Below, in pieces: positions 7,550-14,661 of a stretch of 14,661 bases of DNA. The stretch comes from an uncultured Brevundimonas sp. Lineage in GTDB: Bacteria; Pseudomonadota; Alphaproteobacteria; Caulobacterales; Caulobacteraceae. A program made the position numbers and the translations under genes. The notes under the pieces are model-generated. The model had not been told where the DNA came from. It did not search any database and worked only from the letters and a program-made list of their open reading frames with translations. Position 1 is the first letter of the stretch. Every line of letters begins with the position of its first letter. The stretch spans positions 1 through 14,661 of the forward strand of contig NZ_CALTWS010000048.1 of assembly GCF_943913055.1 (NCBI RefSeq). The letters run 5' to 3'.

Positions 7550-7585
7550 AACGGCGGGCGGAAACGCCTTGCCTTGACCGCCGTT
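7550..7585. repeat. Nested inverted repeat between permease and tRNA-Lys
   Basis: AACGGCGG (7550-7557) and CCGCCGTT (7578-7585) are perfect 8-bp arms around a 20-nt centre. Overlapping the left arm by one base is a second hairpin, GGCG-GAAA-CGCC (7557-7568), with a GNRA-type tetraloop. The structure lies about 75-110 nt upstream of the permease start and about 95 nt upstream of the tRNA. It could be an operator or a leader hairpin for the permease transcript. The high GC content makes chance arms fairly likely. Confidence 0.35.
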
Positions 7586-7677
7586 CGCCTCTATGTCCGC
7601 CCGTTCTCGCCGGTCCAGCAATGGCACAGGCGCAGACGGCACGGCTCTTGCGAGAACCTGTGCGGACGACATGGTAC

Positions 7678-7753
<76 letters not shown>

Positions 7754-8162
7754 TCGTCCCCTTTGAAATACCAGAAGAATTTCGCTCTTCTCAGGCCGAT
7801 ATTATTAGTTGTCCCGTCAGCGGGTAACGCTCCGGGTAACGACCGATTGCTGATAAATCCTGATCCCAGTTAAGGCTGGCGCTTCACCATCGACCGCCGG
7901 TTATCACTGAAGCGAGGCGCACCATACTGCCGGTCAGGCTCGGTGAATGGCCCCAGAGTCGATTGGCAGGGCGTCAGCCACCCGCTTCGCGCCAAGACCC
8001 GACATCGGTTTGGCACCCGGCAGCAAACAATCGAGCGGACGCACGGTGACCCACAATCACTGACTATCGCCAGCAATGCCGGCCTGCGGTAACTCAGCAG
8101 CCTGATCACCGCGGATCCTGCGGCGAATAGGCGCGTGCACCGCGACGGCCGTGTCCTTGAGA
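7754..8162. other. Gene-poor junction between tRNA-Lys and the helicase operon
   Basis: There are 409 nt without a gene I can support. The first 110 nt or so are clearly richer in A+T than the flanks and include AGAAGA/TCTTCT arms (7773-7778/7786-7791) and the tandem CGGGTAACG repeat. The rest is open in some frames, but the translations (rich in Arg, Cys and Ser) show no recognisable family. No integrase start, transposase motif or T-run terminator for either the tRNA or the helicase operon is visible. It may be attachment-site arm DNA or the decayed end of a lost integrase gene. Confidence 0.5.
7821..7841. repeat. Tandem 9-bp direct repeat CGGGTAACG
   Basis: CGGGTAACG occurs at 7821-7829 and again at 7833-7841, separated by CTC, giving a 12-bp period. 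The first copy also forms a short CCCG-TCAG-CGGG hairpin with the preceding bases (7813-7824). Short direct repeats close to a tRNA-proximal island border can be integrase or excisionase arm sites; no direct evidence for that is available here. Confidence 0.45.
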
Positions 8163-11100
8163 TCAGCCGAAAATCCGAAGCACAGCATTGGCGCGCCCGC
8201 AGGAGGTCGACAGGCTGTCGATGAACATCAACAGCTGGCGGACGCGGTAGGTGATCGGTGAGGAACGTGCAGCCGTTTCGACTTCCGCGAGGTCGATAAG
8301 ATTGCCCAGAACGATCCACACTTCGCGCGATCGGGACGGATCGACGAACGCGCGTCGGACATGGGCGGAGAGGTCCGCATTTGCGATGCCGGCATTGTTG
8401 CGGAAGATGCGGCTCACCCCCGTCATCTTCGTCTTGTTCGCGGTATAGCTCCTCTCCCACCGATCCGGGTCTATCGAGAGCGCCGGGGTGCTGTAGAAGG
8501 CAAGCGAGGCGACAGCCTGACGTCCGACCTCCTGCAGCGCGGTGACGGACTTTTTGCTGCCCTTGGCGGACGCCTTGGCGTGCAGGAGTACGACTTTGGT
8601 GTCCGAGACGAGGACGAAGTCGCACAATTCAGAACCGTCGTCGTCCAGAAGGACAAGCGGAAATTCCACCAAAGCCTCCTCATAGGCGTCAGCCCCCGCT
8701 ACGGGCGCCCGGTCCAGATAGTGTTTCGTAAGGCCGAAAATCGAGCTCGCCTTCCAAGCCGCCGGTTTCTTGAGCCAGTCGGCCTCGCCCTTTTCAACGG
8801 TGGTCTTCTTCAGCGCCGGGACGGATTTGGCGTTGGCCAGCGGCATCACCACGCCATCGACCACTAAGTCGCGCGCCTTGACCCATTCGCCATGCATATA
8901 AACCTTGTCGACTTCCTCGGTGAGGACGCGAAAGGCTTGGCTCTCGTTGACCGTCGCAGTGAAGGTTTTCGCCCGTCTGGCGGCCGAGCCTTTGGGGATC
9001 GCGGCCTGATCGAGCGCCATGCTCTCGATCCGGTAGCGCCTGGATTTCGGGAGATAGACGATCCGCCCCGGGAGGGCGTCGCCTGTCTCGGTCGTGACTG
9101 AGAACTCGCCTTTCGCATCGATGTCCACGCAGAGGTCGAGCAGGCCGACTGGCGCGCCGGCTGCCGCCTGCAGGGGTGCCTCGCGGAGGAAGGACCCGAA
9201 ATCCTCTACGGGCTCAAGGTCGAACAGCAGGCTTTTGGGCGCTTTGGCCTGGACGGGGTCGGGGGTGGCAGTCTGGACGAAGCGGGAGAAGACCCTGCTG
9301 GCGTCGGCGACTTTGGACAGCTGAGCGTCGATCCCCCTCGCCCAATCGAGATAGGCGTCGATCGGAACCCGCTCGGCTGTGGCATCGGAGACCTTGCCGC
9401 GGGTCAGTCCGAGATAGCGACCGGTTCCATCGACATAGCCGGCCACGTTCGTCGGCAGCAGGAAGGGGTCGAGCAGGTCGGTGAAGGTGTCGGCGAAGGA
9501 GTTGGTGCTCGTCGTCGTGGCCCGGACCGCGCGCGGAGACATGTCCATGGAACTGGCGGACATGCGGGTTATGCGAACCGACGGGTCCGTCGAACTGTCC
9601 TCGAAAAGCCTGGCGATGTCGTGGCGCGCCAGGCGTCGGACGCCGACCTTCGCCGGATCGAACGGCACTCCATCCGTATCGAACACGAACAGGCGCCCGC
9701 CCACCTCGGCGATCACGCTGAGTCCGAACCGCCATTCCGTCACGTAGTGGTTCGCAAGATAGGGGCTCTCATCGACGGTGAAATAGGTCCAGGCCGAGAC
9801 GCCATCCGGCAGGTCGGAGACCGGCGTCACGACGAAGCGGTTTCTCGCGAGGATGCCTTCTTGCGCCTCGGCGCGCAGCACCTCCCGGTCGTAGCCCTCG
9901 ATCCGATCGAAGATGACGGCGCGCTGAGGGACAAGGAGGTCGTCCTTGCTCAGCGCCAAACTGAGGGGCAGGCGTTCACGGAAGGCTCCATCGACATACT
10001 GCCGATCGGGCATCTGAGGGATAATCTTCTGAGGCAGATAGGCCTCACCGGGGATGATGCTCGACAGCTTCTCAGCCCCGTCCTCCTCGAACGAGAGATA
10101 CTGGTTCCAGCTTCGTGACGTTCGGGCGAGCGCATCGTCGTCGCGCAGCAGAACAGTAGCGGTCTGATCCTCCTGTCTGGTCGCGTCGGACGAGCGGATT
10201 ACACGGCCGATCTGCTGCACCAGCTGCCGGGCGTTCGAAAATCCATCGTACAGTGCCACCGCCACGAAACTCGGCTCGTCGATGCCCTCGAGCAGTTTGG
10301 TCTGATGCAGCCAGTAGCGGGCCTCCGGTCTTTTCTTTAGAGCATCCCGGACACGGACAAACCGGTTGAGATCGGCTGCGCTCTTGCCGGGTTGGCCAGC
10401 ATCCGTCCCCGCGCGCTCGTGAAGAAGAACCGACTGATCGCCGGAGGCGTCGTCGAGAGCCGCTTGCAGCAGCTGAAGCGCCTCGAATGAGGCGGCCCGA
10501 ACAATGATCTTCGGGTGAGGAATGTTAGGAAACGCGGCCACCAGCGTAGCAGCCTGCGCCGCCAGCCGAGTGGCGAAGGCTCGAACCGCGTCGCCCTCCT
10601 CCGGGGCGAGCACGGAGGGCGTCGCGGAGTCCTCGTCGCTCGCGTCGAAGGGAGCGGGCGCGGCTGAGCTGGACACGCCGAGTGCCGCGAAGGCCACGTC
10701 TCTGATAATCCGGCCGGCGCGCGCCTGCTGGAATGGCAGATTGTAGGCGAATCCGCCCCTGACCGAGAACAGCTTGTAGTCGTTTCGAAACGGCGTGGCG
10801 CTCATCAGCAGCGTGGGCAGCCCGAGAGAGCGGACGCTCCGGCTCCAGGACGGCGCCGGTTCGTAATGACCCTCGTCGACGATCACCGCATCCAGAGACG
10901 CCAGGTCTTCGAGCGCTCCGGAAATCCAGCCAAGCCGTTCGGCGTCCTTTTCCTTCACATCGCCGGCGCGGGCGCGCTGCTGGATGAGCTCCCTCTGTGA
11001 CCGTAGCTGATCCAGGGCCTGGAGGGTGCCGACGATGACGCATCGCGGCGACTTGGCGGCGCCCCGGAGCCTGGCGGCGTTTCGCGCATTCGGAAGCAGT

Positions 11101-11531
11101 CTGACGATGGTCGCCGGCGCGATGCCATCTCCATCCCAGCAGCCCTTATCAAGGTCGGTCAGGCGCATGGTCCGCCAGAACCGATGACCGATGTCGTCGA
11201 TCATCTGGGTGACCAAGCCGTCACGCGGCGTCAGCACGAGAACCCTGCGGGTCTCGGGAAGGGCCCGGGCGAGGATGGACACGATCCCCGACTTTCCCGT
11301 GCCGGTCGGCAGCTTCAGCAGTGCGGCTTCGTCGCTGGTGTCCGTGGCGCGGAGATAGGCGACCCCGAGGGCGATGGCTTCCCGCTGGTGATCCCACAAA
11401 GGCATGACGCTCTCACCGCCGCGCCACAGGCTCAGGGCTTCCAGCGCACCGATATCCGCCTTGAACGTCTTTGCGTGCACGGACGCCTGGATGGTGGTGC
11501 CCGGGCTGAAATAGGGAGACGTCAGGGTCAC
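8163..11531 (-). CDS. DEAD/DEAH helicase with long C-terminal extension and nuclease-like motif (island protein B)
   Basis: A 1122-aa superfamily-2 helicase. Lobe 1 has a Q-type lead LWDHQREAI (45-53), motif I LPTGTGKSG (74-82, Lys80), motif II DEGH (219-222) and motif III SATPFRND (244-251). Lobe 2 has motif VI QQIGRVIR (439-446). Residues about 500-950 form an extension unlike standard helicases, including GRYLGLTRGKVSD (704-716). Near the end, ELCDFVLVSD (968-977) is followed by VVLLHAK (980-986). This resembles the D-x(n)-(E/H)xK core of PD-(D/E)XK-like nucleases; a helical ALQEVGRQAVASL segment follows. The GTG at 11531 overlaps the upstream helicase stop as GTGA, supporting this start; the frame is open a further 101 codons upstream, but that stretch reads like antisense-frame noise. 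DNA-processing defence function is inferred, not shown. Confidence 0.85.
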   Translation of the reverse strand: MTLTSPYFSPGTTIQASVHAKTFKADIGALEALSLWRGGESVMPLWDHQREAIALGVAYLRATDTSDEAALLKLPTGTGKSGIVSILARALPETRRVLVLTPRDGLVTQMIDDIGHRFWRTMRLTDLDKGCWDGDGIAPATIVRLLPNARNAARLRGAAKSPRCVIVGTLQALDQLRSQRELIQQRARAGDVKEKDAERLGWISGALEDLASLDAVIVDEGHYEPAPSWSRSVRSLGLPTLLMSATPFRNDYKLFSVRGGFAYNLPFQQARAGRIIRDVAFAALGVSSSAAPAPFDASDEDSATPSVLAPEEGDAVRAFATRLAAQAATLVAAFPNIPHPKIIVRAASFEALQLLQAALDDASGDQSVLLHERAGTDAGQPGKSAADLNRFVRVRDALKKRPEARYWLHQTKLLEGIDEPSFVAVALYDGFSNARQLVQQIGRVIRSSDATRQEDQTATVLLRDDDALARTSRSWNQYLSFEEDGAEKLSSIIPGEAYLPQKIIPQMPDRQYVDGAFRERLPLSLALSKDDLLVPQRAVIFDRIEGYDREVLRAEAQEGILARNRFVVTPVSDLPDGVSAWTYFTVDESPYLANHYVTEWRFGLSVIAEVGGRLFVFDTDGVPFDPAKVGVRRLARHDIARLFEDSSTDPSVRITRMSASSMDMSPRAVRATTTSTNSFADTFTDLLDPFLLPTNVAGYVDGTGRYLGLTRGKVSDATAERVPIDAYLDWARGIDAQLSKVADASRVFSRFVQTATPDPVQAKAPKSLLFDLEPVEDFGSFLREAPLQAAAGAPVGLLDLCVDIDAKGEFSVTTETGDALPGRIVYLPKSRRYRIESMALDQAAIPKGSAARRAKTFTATVNESQAFRVLTEEVDKVYMHGEWVKARDLVVDGVVMPLANAKSVPALKKTTVEKGEADWLKKPAAWKASSIFGLTKHYLDRAPVAGADAYEEALVEFPLVLLDDDGSELCDFVLVSDTKVVLLHAKASAKGSKKSVTALQEVGRQAVASLAFYSTPALSIDPDRWERSYTANKTKMTGVSRIFRNNAGIANADLSAHVRRAFVDPSRSREVWIVLGNLIDLAEVETAARSSPITYRVRQLLMFIDSLSTSCGRANAVLRIFG

Positions 11532-14500
11532 GCGCGAGCCTCGGGATCGGTCTGTCGGAAGGGGCAGAGCTCCAGGGTCAGGCTCCGGAGCGTGGTGAGG
11601 AGCGCGGGATCGCTCTTGGCAAGGATCTCGAGGAGGTCCTCCTGATTGGGCTGCCCCAAGGCGAGACGGTAGATGAACCGCTGCTCGCGAAGCAGGGTGT
11701 AACGGTCGGTGTCCCGGCCGAAGGGGCGGTCGAAGACATGTCGCTGCACCCGCGCGCCGGGCAGAACCCACCAAGGGCTGAGGCCGGCGGGATCGGCGAG
11801 GCGGTCCTCCGCAATGTCTGCAAGCCTCGACCACGGCGAGCCGGCGCCTGGCGCGAGGGCGTCAGCGCCGAGAACGACGCCCAGTCGGCGGCGGATGGAC
11901 AGGCCGGCGTATCGCTGGATCCGTCCCTCCCTCTGCTCCATGTCGAGCGGGTTGGACGGCAGGTCCCAGTGCAGCACTCGCGCGCACCAGGTGTGGAAGT
12001 CGAGACCTTCCTGACCCACGGAGGTCGTGGCCAGGACATGCGGCCAGAAGGGTGAGTTGAAACTCTGGCGGATCTCATCAGGACGGGCGGGCCCGGCTTC
12101 CTCCTCGATGTCGGGCACGGGGGCACCGGCCTTGGGCTTGGGAGCTGTCTCCGCTTCGCCGAAGGGCATCGCCGCATGACACCGAAGACGGATACGGTCC
12201 CCAGGACCCAGAGGCTGGAATCCAAAGCCACCTGTGATCAACCTCAGGGCCGACTTCAGGTCGGCGGCAAGCGCGGCCCCGCCTTCGTGGCTCTGAGTGC
12301 GCGTCCACAGGTGCTCGTCCAGCACGCTCTCCAAGTTGCCGGCGACGGCGGCGGCCAGCAGGCCCTCGATCGGATTGTCGCCGCCGATCGCCGAGAGCAG
12401 GACCGGATTGTCGAGATAGGCCCGCAGACCCTGCCAGCTGACGCCGACCAGCGACGGGAAAACGTCCGGGTCGAGCGCATCCCACGCATGCCGGAGAATC
12501 GCCCGACCGAGGACGACCCCGGGAGCCCCGATGGCGTAGGTCACGAGGTCGTCGAGCTCGCGGGGTGACACGGACTCCGTAGCCTGTGTGCGACGCCAGG
12601 CTATGACCGCGGCGTTCGCTTGGCGGTCCTGCCCTACGACCGTCGCCCAGGCGTCGGCCGAGCGGGCCGCCAGACCGGCCGCCTGCTCTATTCCGGGAAG
12701 CACGCGGCCGATGGATCGACGCCTCCGCCGCTTCTCAAGAGTGGATCTGTCGATCGGGATGCCGAGGGCTTTGAGCGCCGCCGTGATCTGTTTGCGGATC
12801 TGGCGCCGGACGCCGCCCCGGCTCCTGTCGGTCGTCGAGAGCGGATCCGTGTTGCGGATGAGCCAGATCGAAGGATGGAAGGCGGCCATGACCGGGCCGG
12901 GACGTTCGGCAAGCTTCAGTCGTTTTCTGGCATATGCCTTTTCGTAGCCACCTCGGGGGTCGACCCAGCGAGCCTCCACGCCGAAACTCATCAGACTGGA
13001 GACCGCGGGAGGCGTCGCCTTGAAGCGGCTGAACATCAGGAGTTTGGTCTCATGCTCCTGCCCAGCCCAGGCCCCGTTGAGATCCCACCACGGAAGGGAG
13101 GGGGCGATCCAGGGCAGGGCGAGACTTTCGACGGGGGCGGCGGCCTGCAGCGCGCGCAGCTTGGCGTCCGGCCAGTCCACCGTCGCAATCCTGTCACGGC
13201 GCGCCCGCGTCAGTCCCGTCAGCCCCTTCATCGGGGCGAAGGTCTGATCCCTAGAGATCGCGTACCGCTGCCCCAGAGCCTGAGCCGGAAGCGGAACCGA
13301 GGACCAGTAGGCGAGCGCGTCCGCGCGTCGTTTCGGCGCCGCCGATCTCGCCAGATGACGGTAGGCGACCACGTCCGGAACTGTGGGCGGGGCCGCAAGC
13401 GCCAGAACGTCGGGCTCGAGCGTGTCGCTCGCCGCCGTGAAGGCGCTCCGCTCGGTTCGGCCGATGACCGGCAGCAGAAGGCCCTGAAGGTCATCGCGGA
13501 GCGCCTTGGCCGCCCTGACGATCTTCGGCCGCTCATCCGCGGGCGCGGTCGCCAGCTGACGCAGGGCTTCGCCGAACGCCTTGAAGCAGGACTGCGCCTG
13601 CAGCCTGACCTCCGGCCCCGACAGAAACTCCACAAGGTCAAAGAACTCTTGGTGGGCCTGGATGCCTCGGCTTTCCTCCCAGCGTGAAGCGAACAGCTTG
13701 TAGGGGGTGGCGGACAGCAGGAGCAGGGCCGGAGGTCTGCGACCGGTGCCTTGAAGAAGCTGCGACATCAGAGGGTCATCGGACGCATCTCCCCCGATGA
13801 GATCCCGGTAACGCTGAAACTCATCCATGATGACGATGTCCGGCGGCTGATGGATGAGGCAGGCCAGACACAGGGCACGGCGCAGCCGGCCGATGAACCG
13901 CCTCGGGTGTTCAACCGCCAAGTCGACCAGACGGCCGGCGAGCGAACCGTTTCCGGCGGCCGCGGCTTCCGCGCCGAACTCACGCTTCAACGCCTCTCGG
14001 TAACGCGCGCCGAGGCCGGGCGGGATCGACTCCAGGCGCTTCTTGGCGGCCATCGTGGCCGGCAGCCAGCCCGATCGGGCATCGAGGCGAAGGAAGTCCG
14101 CCGGCAGCCGAGCCAACACGGACGGAAAGGCCATCGCCAGCAGAATGCCGATGAAGGCGCGTTCGACGGCCCGCCCTCCGGACAGACTGGCCTTCTTCAG
14201 TCGCGGGAACGAGGTGTCCGGCGTGAGCGCATAGACGGCGACGGGCGTCTGCGGGATGTGGCTCACCGTCATGAGAGACAGCCGGTCCGGCGTCTTGACC
14301 GCCGCCTTCCGCTGGGCTTCGGGCAGAAATTCGACCACGCGGGGCTTGTTCTGATGGGCGACCGCCGCACCGTTCGCGATGTAGTAGACCACCAGCGTTC
14401 CGGACGCCTTGCGCGACAATGCCTCGACGATCTCGCGCGCGACCACGGTCTTGCCCAGACCCACCTCGTCGGCCACGAGATAGCGGCGGCGCCCGCCTCT

Positions 14501-14563
14501 GCGGCCGAAGGCGGACAGCGCGGACGCGACGGTCGCCGTCTGAAAGTGTCTAGCGTGTCTCAT
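11528..14563 (-). CDS. SNF2-like helicase with split lobe 2 (island protein A)
   Basis: A 1011-aa superfamily-2 ATPase. It begins almost at the helicase core: RHFQTA (5-10), then motif I ADEVGLGKT (31-39, Lys38). Motif II is DEFQR (247-251) in place of DEAH, and motif III is SATPYKLF (284-291). Lobe 2 opens with TKLLMFSRF (506-514), but motif V (ATTSVGQEGLDFH, 845-857) and motif VI (EQREGRIQR, 876-884) come only after about 330 further residues. That insertion contains a basic KRRRRR run (611-616). The FNSPFWP lead-in (835-841) and the HWDLPSNP segment recall a little-studied group of helicases found in islands (recollection, not a search). The protein probably translocates on or remodels double-stranded DNA. 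The ATG overlaps the upstream stop as ATGA, and its own stop overlaps the next start as GTGA, so three genes are likely translated as one unit. Confidence 0.85.
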   Translation of the reverse strand: MRHARHFQTATVASALSAFGRRGGRRRYLVADEVGLGKTVVAREIVEALSRKASGTLVVYYIANGAAVAHQNKPRVVEFLPEAQRKAAVKTPDRLSLMTVSHIPQTPVAVYALTPDTSFPRLKKASLSGGRAVERAFIGILLAMAFPSVLARLPADFLRLDARSGWLPATMAAKKRLESIPPGLGARYREALKREFGAEAAAAGNGSLAGRLVDLAVEHPRRFIGRLRRALCLACLIHQPPDIVIMDEFQRYRDLIGGDASDDPLMSQLLQGTGRRPPALLLLSATPYKLFASRWEESRGIQAHQEFFDLVEFLSGPEVRLQAQSCFKAFGEALRQLATAPADERPKIVRAAKALRDDLQGLLLPVIGRTERSAFTAASDTLEPDVLALAAPPTVPDVVAYRHLARSAAPKRRADALAYWSSVPLPAQALGQRYAISRDQTFAPMKGLTGLTRARRDRIATVDWPDAKLRALQAAAPVESLALPWIAPSLPWWDLNGAWAGQEHETKLLMFSRFKATPPAVSSLMSFGVEARWVDPRGGYEKAYARKRLKLAERPGPVMAAFHPSIWLIRNTDPLSTTDRSRGGVRRQIRKQITAALKALGIPIDRSTLEKRRRRRSIGRVLPGIEQAAGLAARSADAWATVVGQDRQANAAVIAWRRTQATESVSPRELDDLVTYAIGAPGVVLGRAILRHAWDALDPDVFPSLVGVSWQGLRAYLDNPVLLSAIGGDNPIEGLLAAAVAGNLESVLDEHLWTRTQSHEGGAALAADLKSALRLITGGFGFQPLGPGDRIRLRCHAAMPFGEAETAPKPKAGAPVPDIEEEAGPARPDEIRQSFNSPFWPHVLATTSVGQEGLDFHTWCARVLHWDLPSNPLDMEQREGRIQRYAGLSIRRRLGVVLGADALAPGAGSPWSRLADIAEDRLADPAGLSPWWVLPGARVQRHVFDRPFGRDTDRYTLLREQRFIYRLALGQPNQEDLLEILAKSDPALLTTLRSLTLELCPFRQTDPEARA

Positions 14564-14661
14564 GACTTCACGCCGAGCCCCTGCTCAAGCGTCTTCCACA
14601 TCCGGTCGAAGGCCTGCAGGCCTTCGTGGCCATTCGGGTCTGTGGTTCGGGTCTGGTTGAG
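14560..14661 (-). CDS. 3' end of an unidentified gene, first visible member of the helicase operon (partial)
   Basis: The last 33 codons of a minus-strand gene are visible; its start lies beyond the right edge. The tail is hydrophilic and includes GHEGLQAFDRMWKTLEQGLG before ending VKS and TGA (14562-14560). That stop overlaps the ATG of the SNF2-like helicase (ATGA), the same close packing as the next junction, which is the main reason to believe the frame is real. The fragment is too short to name a family. Part of it coincides with a 20-bp perfect palindrome. Confidence 0.6.
   Translation of the reverse strand, partial: LNQTRTTDPNGHEGLQAFDRMWKTLEQGLGVKS
14607..14626. repeat. 20-bp perfect palindrome
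   Basis: The half-site CGAAGGCCTG is followed immediately by its exact reverse complement, with no spacer. The match stops at both ends (T and T outside). It falls within the coding tail of the partial gene upstream of the SNF2-like helicase, about 45 nt before that helicase's start codon. It could be a protein-binding site or an mRNA hairpin near the coupled start, or it could be codon coincidence (EGLQAF). Confidence 0.6.

Larger units (their letters stand above)
7754..14661. mobile_element. Putative tRNA-Lys-associated genomic island (left end only; continues past the window)
   Basis: Core metabolic and flagellar genes stop at the tRNA-Lys 3' end. Everything beyond is a compositionally different spacer followed by an accessory helicase operon running toward the tRNA. 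This is the usual layout of an island integrated at a tRNA gene. No integrase is present on this side, and the second copy of the tRNA 3' end that would mark the other border is not in the window. The assignment is therefore inference from position and gene content. Confidence 0.5.

Noticed and set aside
7773..7791. AGAAGA/TCTTCT hairpin after tRNA-Lys as a rho-independent terminator
   Set aside because: The stem is A/T-rich and short, and no T-run follows, so it does not meet the usual pattern.
8100..8162. CCGC/GCGG arms around GGATCCT downstream of helicase B as an operon terminator
   Set aside because: Only a 4-bp stem and no T-run; chance arms of this kind are common at this GC content.
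7870..8625. A 251-aa minus-strand open frame spanning the end of helicase B and the junction
   Set aside because: Two-thirds is the shadow of helicase B; the remaining part is Arg/Cys/Ser-rich with no recognisable domain and no start of its own.
11532..11834. N-terminal extension of helicase B to the ATG at 11834 (1223-aa form)
   Set aside because: It lies wholly within helicase A coding sequence in another frame, is low-complexity Pro/Arg/Gly, and the GTGA overlap gives a better start.
12620..13687. A 355-aa plus-strand open frame opposite helicase A
   Set aside because: Arg/Gly/Pro-rich antisense translation without domains, lying over conserved helicase coding sequence.

Overview
The window looks like the chromosome of a GC-rich alphaproteobacterium, most likely Caulobacterales (Brevundimonas/Caulobacter type). 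This is inferred from gene content and style (fliI-fliJ, YgfZ, subclass-I ferredoxin-NADP reductase, PchB-like chorismate mutase, tightly overlapping genes, weak or absent Shine-Dalgarno sites), not from a database match.

Left part, 1-7753, is ordinary core genome. It starts with the 3' end of fliI (flagellar export ATPase), then fliJ, and only 4 nt later a GTG-started GH10 xylanase-like lipoprotein. That gene runs convergently into a family-9 glycosyltransferase and overlaps it by 15 nt. Divergent from the glycosyltransferase are ygfZ, fpr and a short chorismate mutase. These converge on an Hpt phosphotransfer protein that is translationally coupled (TGATG) to an upstream APC-type amino-acid permease. 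The chorismate mutase and Hpt stop codons share a single CTAG. A complete tRNA-Lys(CTT) gene with encoded CCA lies at 7678-7753.

Right part, 7754-14661, looks like the edge of a genomic island inserted at the tRNA-Lys 3' end. A 409-nt stretch without a convincing gene follows the tRNA. It is visibly richer in A+T at its start and carries a tandem 9-bp repeat. Then comes a minus-strand operon entering from beyond the right edge: the last 33 codons of an unknown gene, a 1011-aa SNF2-like helicase (lobe 2 split by a large insertion) and a 1122-aa DEAD/DEAH helicase with a long C-terminal extension containing a nuclease-like D-x12-HxK motif. Successive genes overlap by 4 nt (ATGA, GTGA), so they are probably translated as one unit. 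Two large helicases, one apparently joined to a nuclease-like domain, in an island next to a tRNA, are what an anti-phage or restriction-like system would look like. I cannot assign it to a named system: the upstream genes are outside the window, and no methyltransferase, phospholipase-D or DUF1998 protein is visible. It is the best candidate here for an undescribed system.

No CRISPR array, rRNA, insertion sequence, intact integrase or convincing rho-independent terminator was seen.
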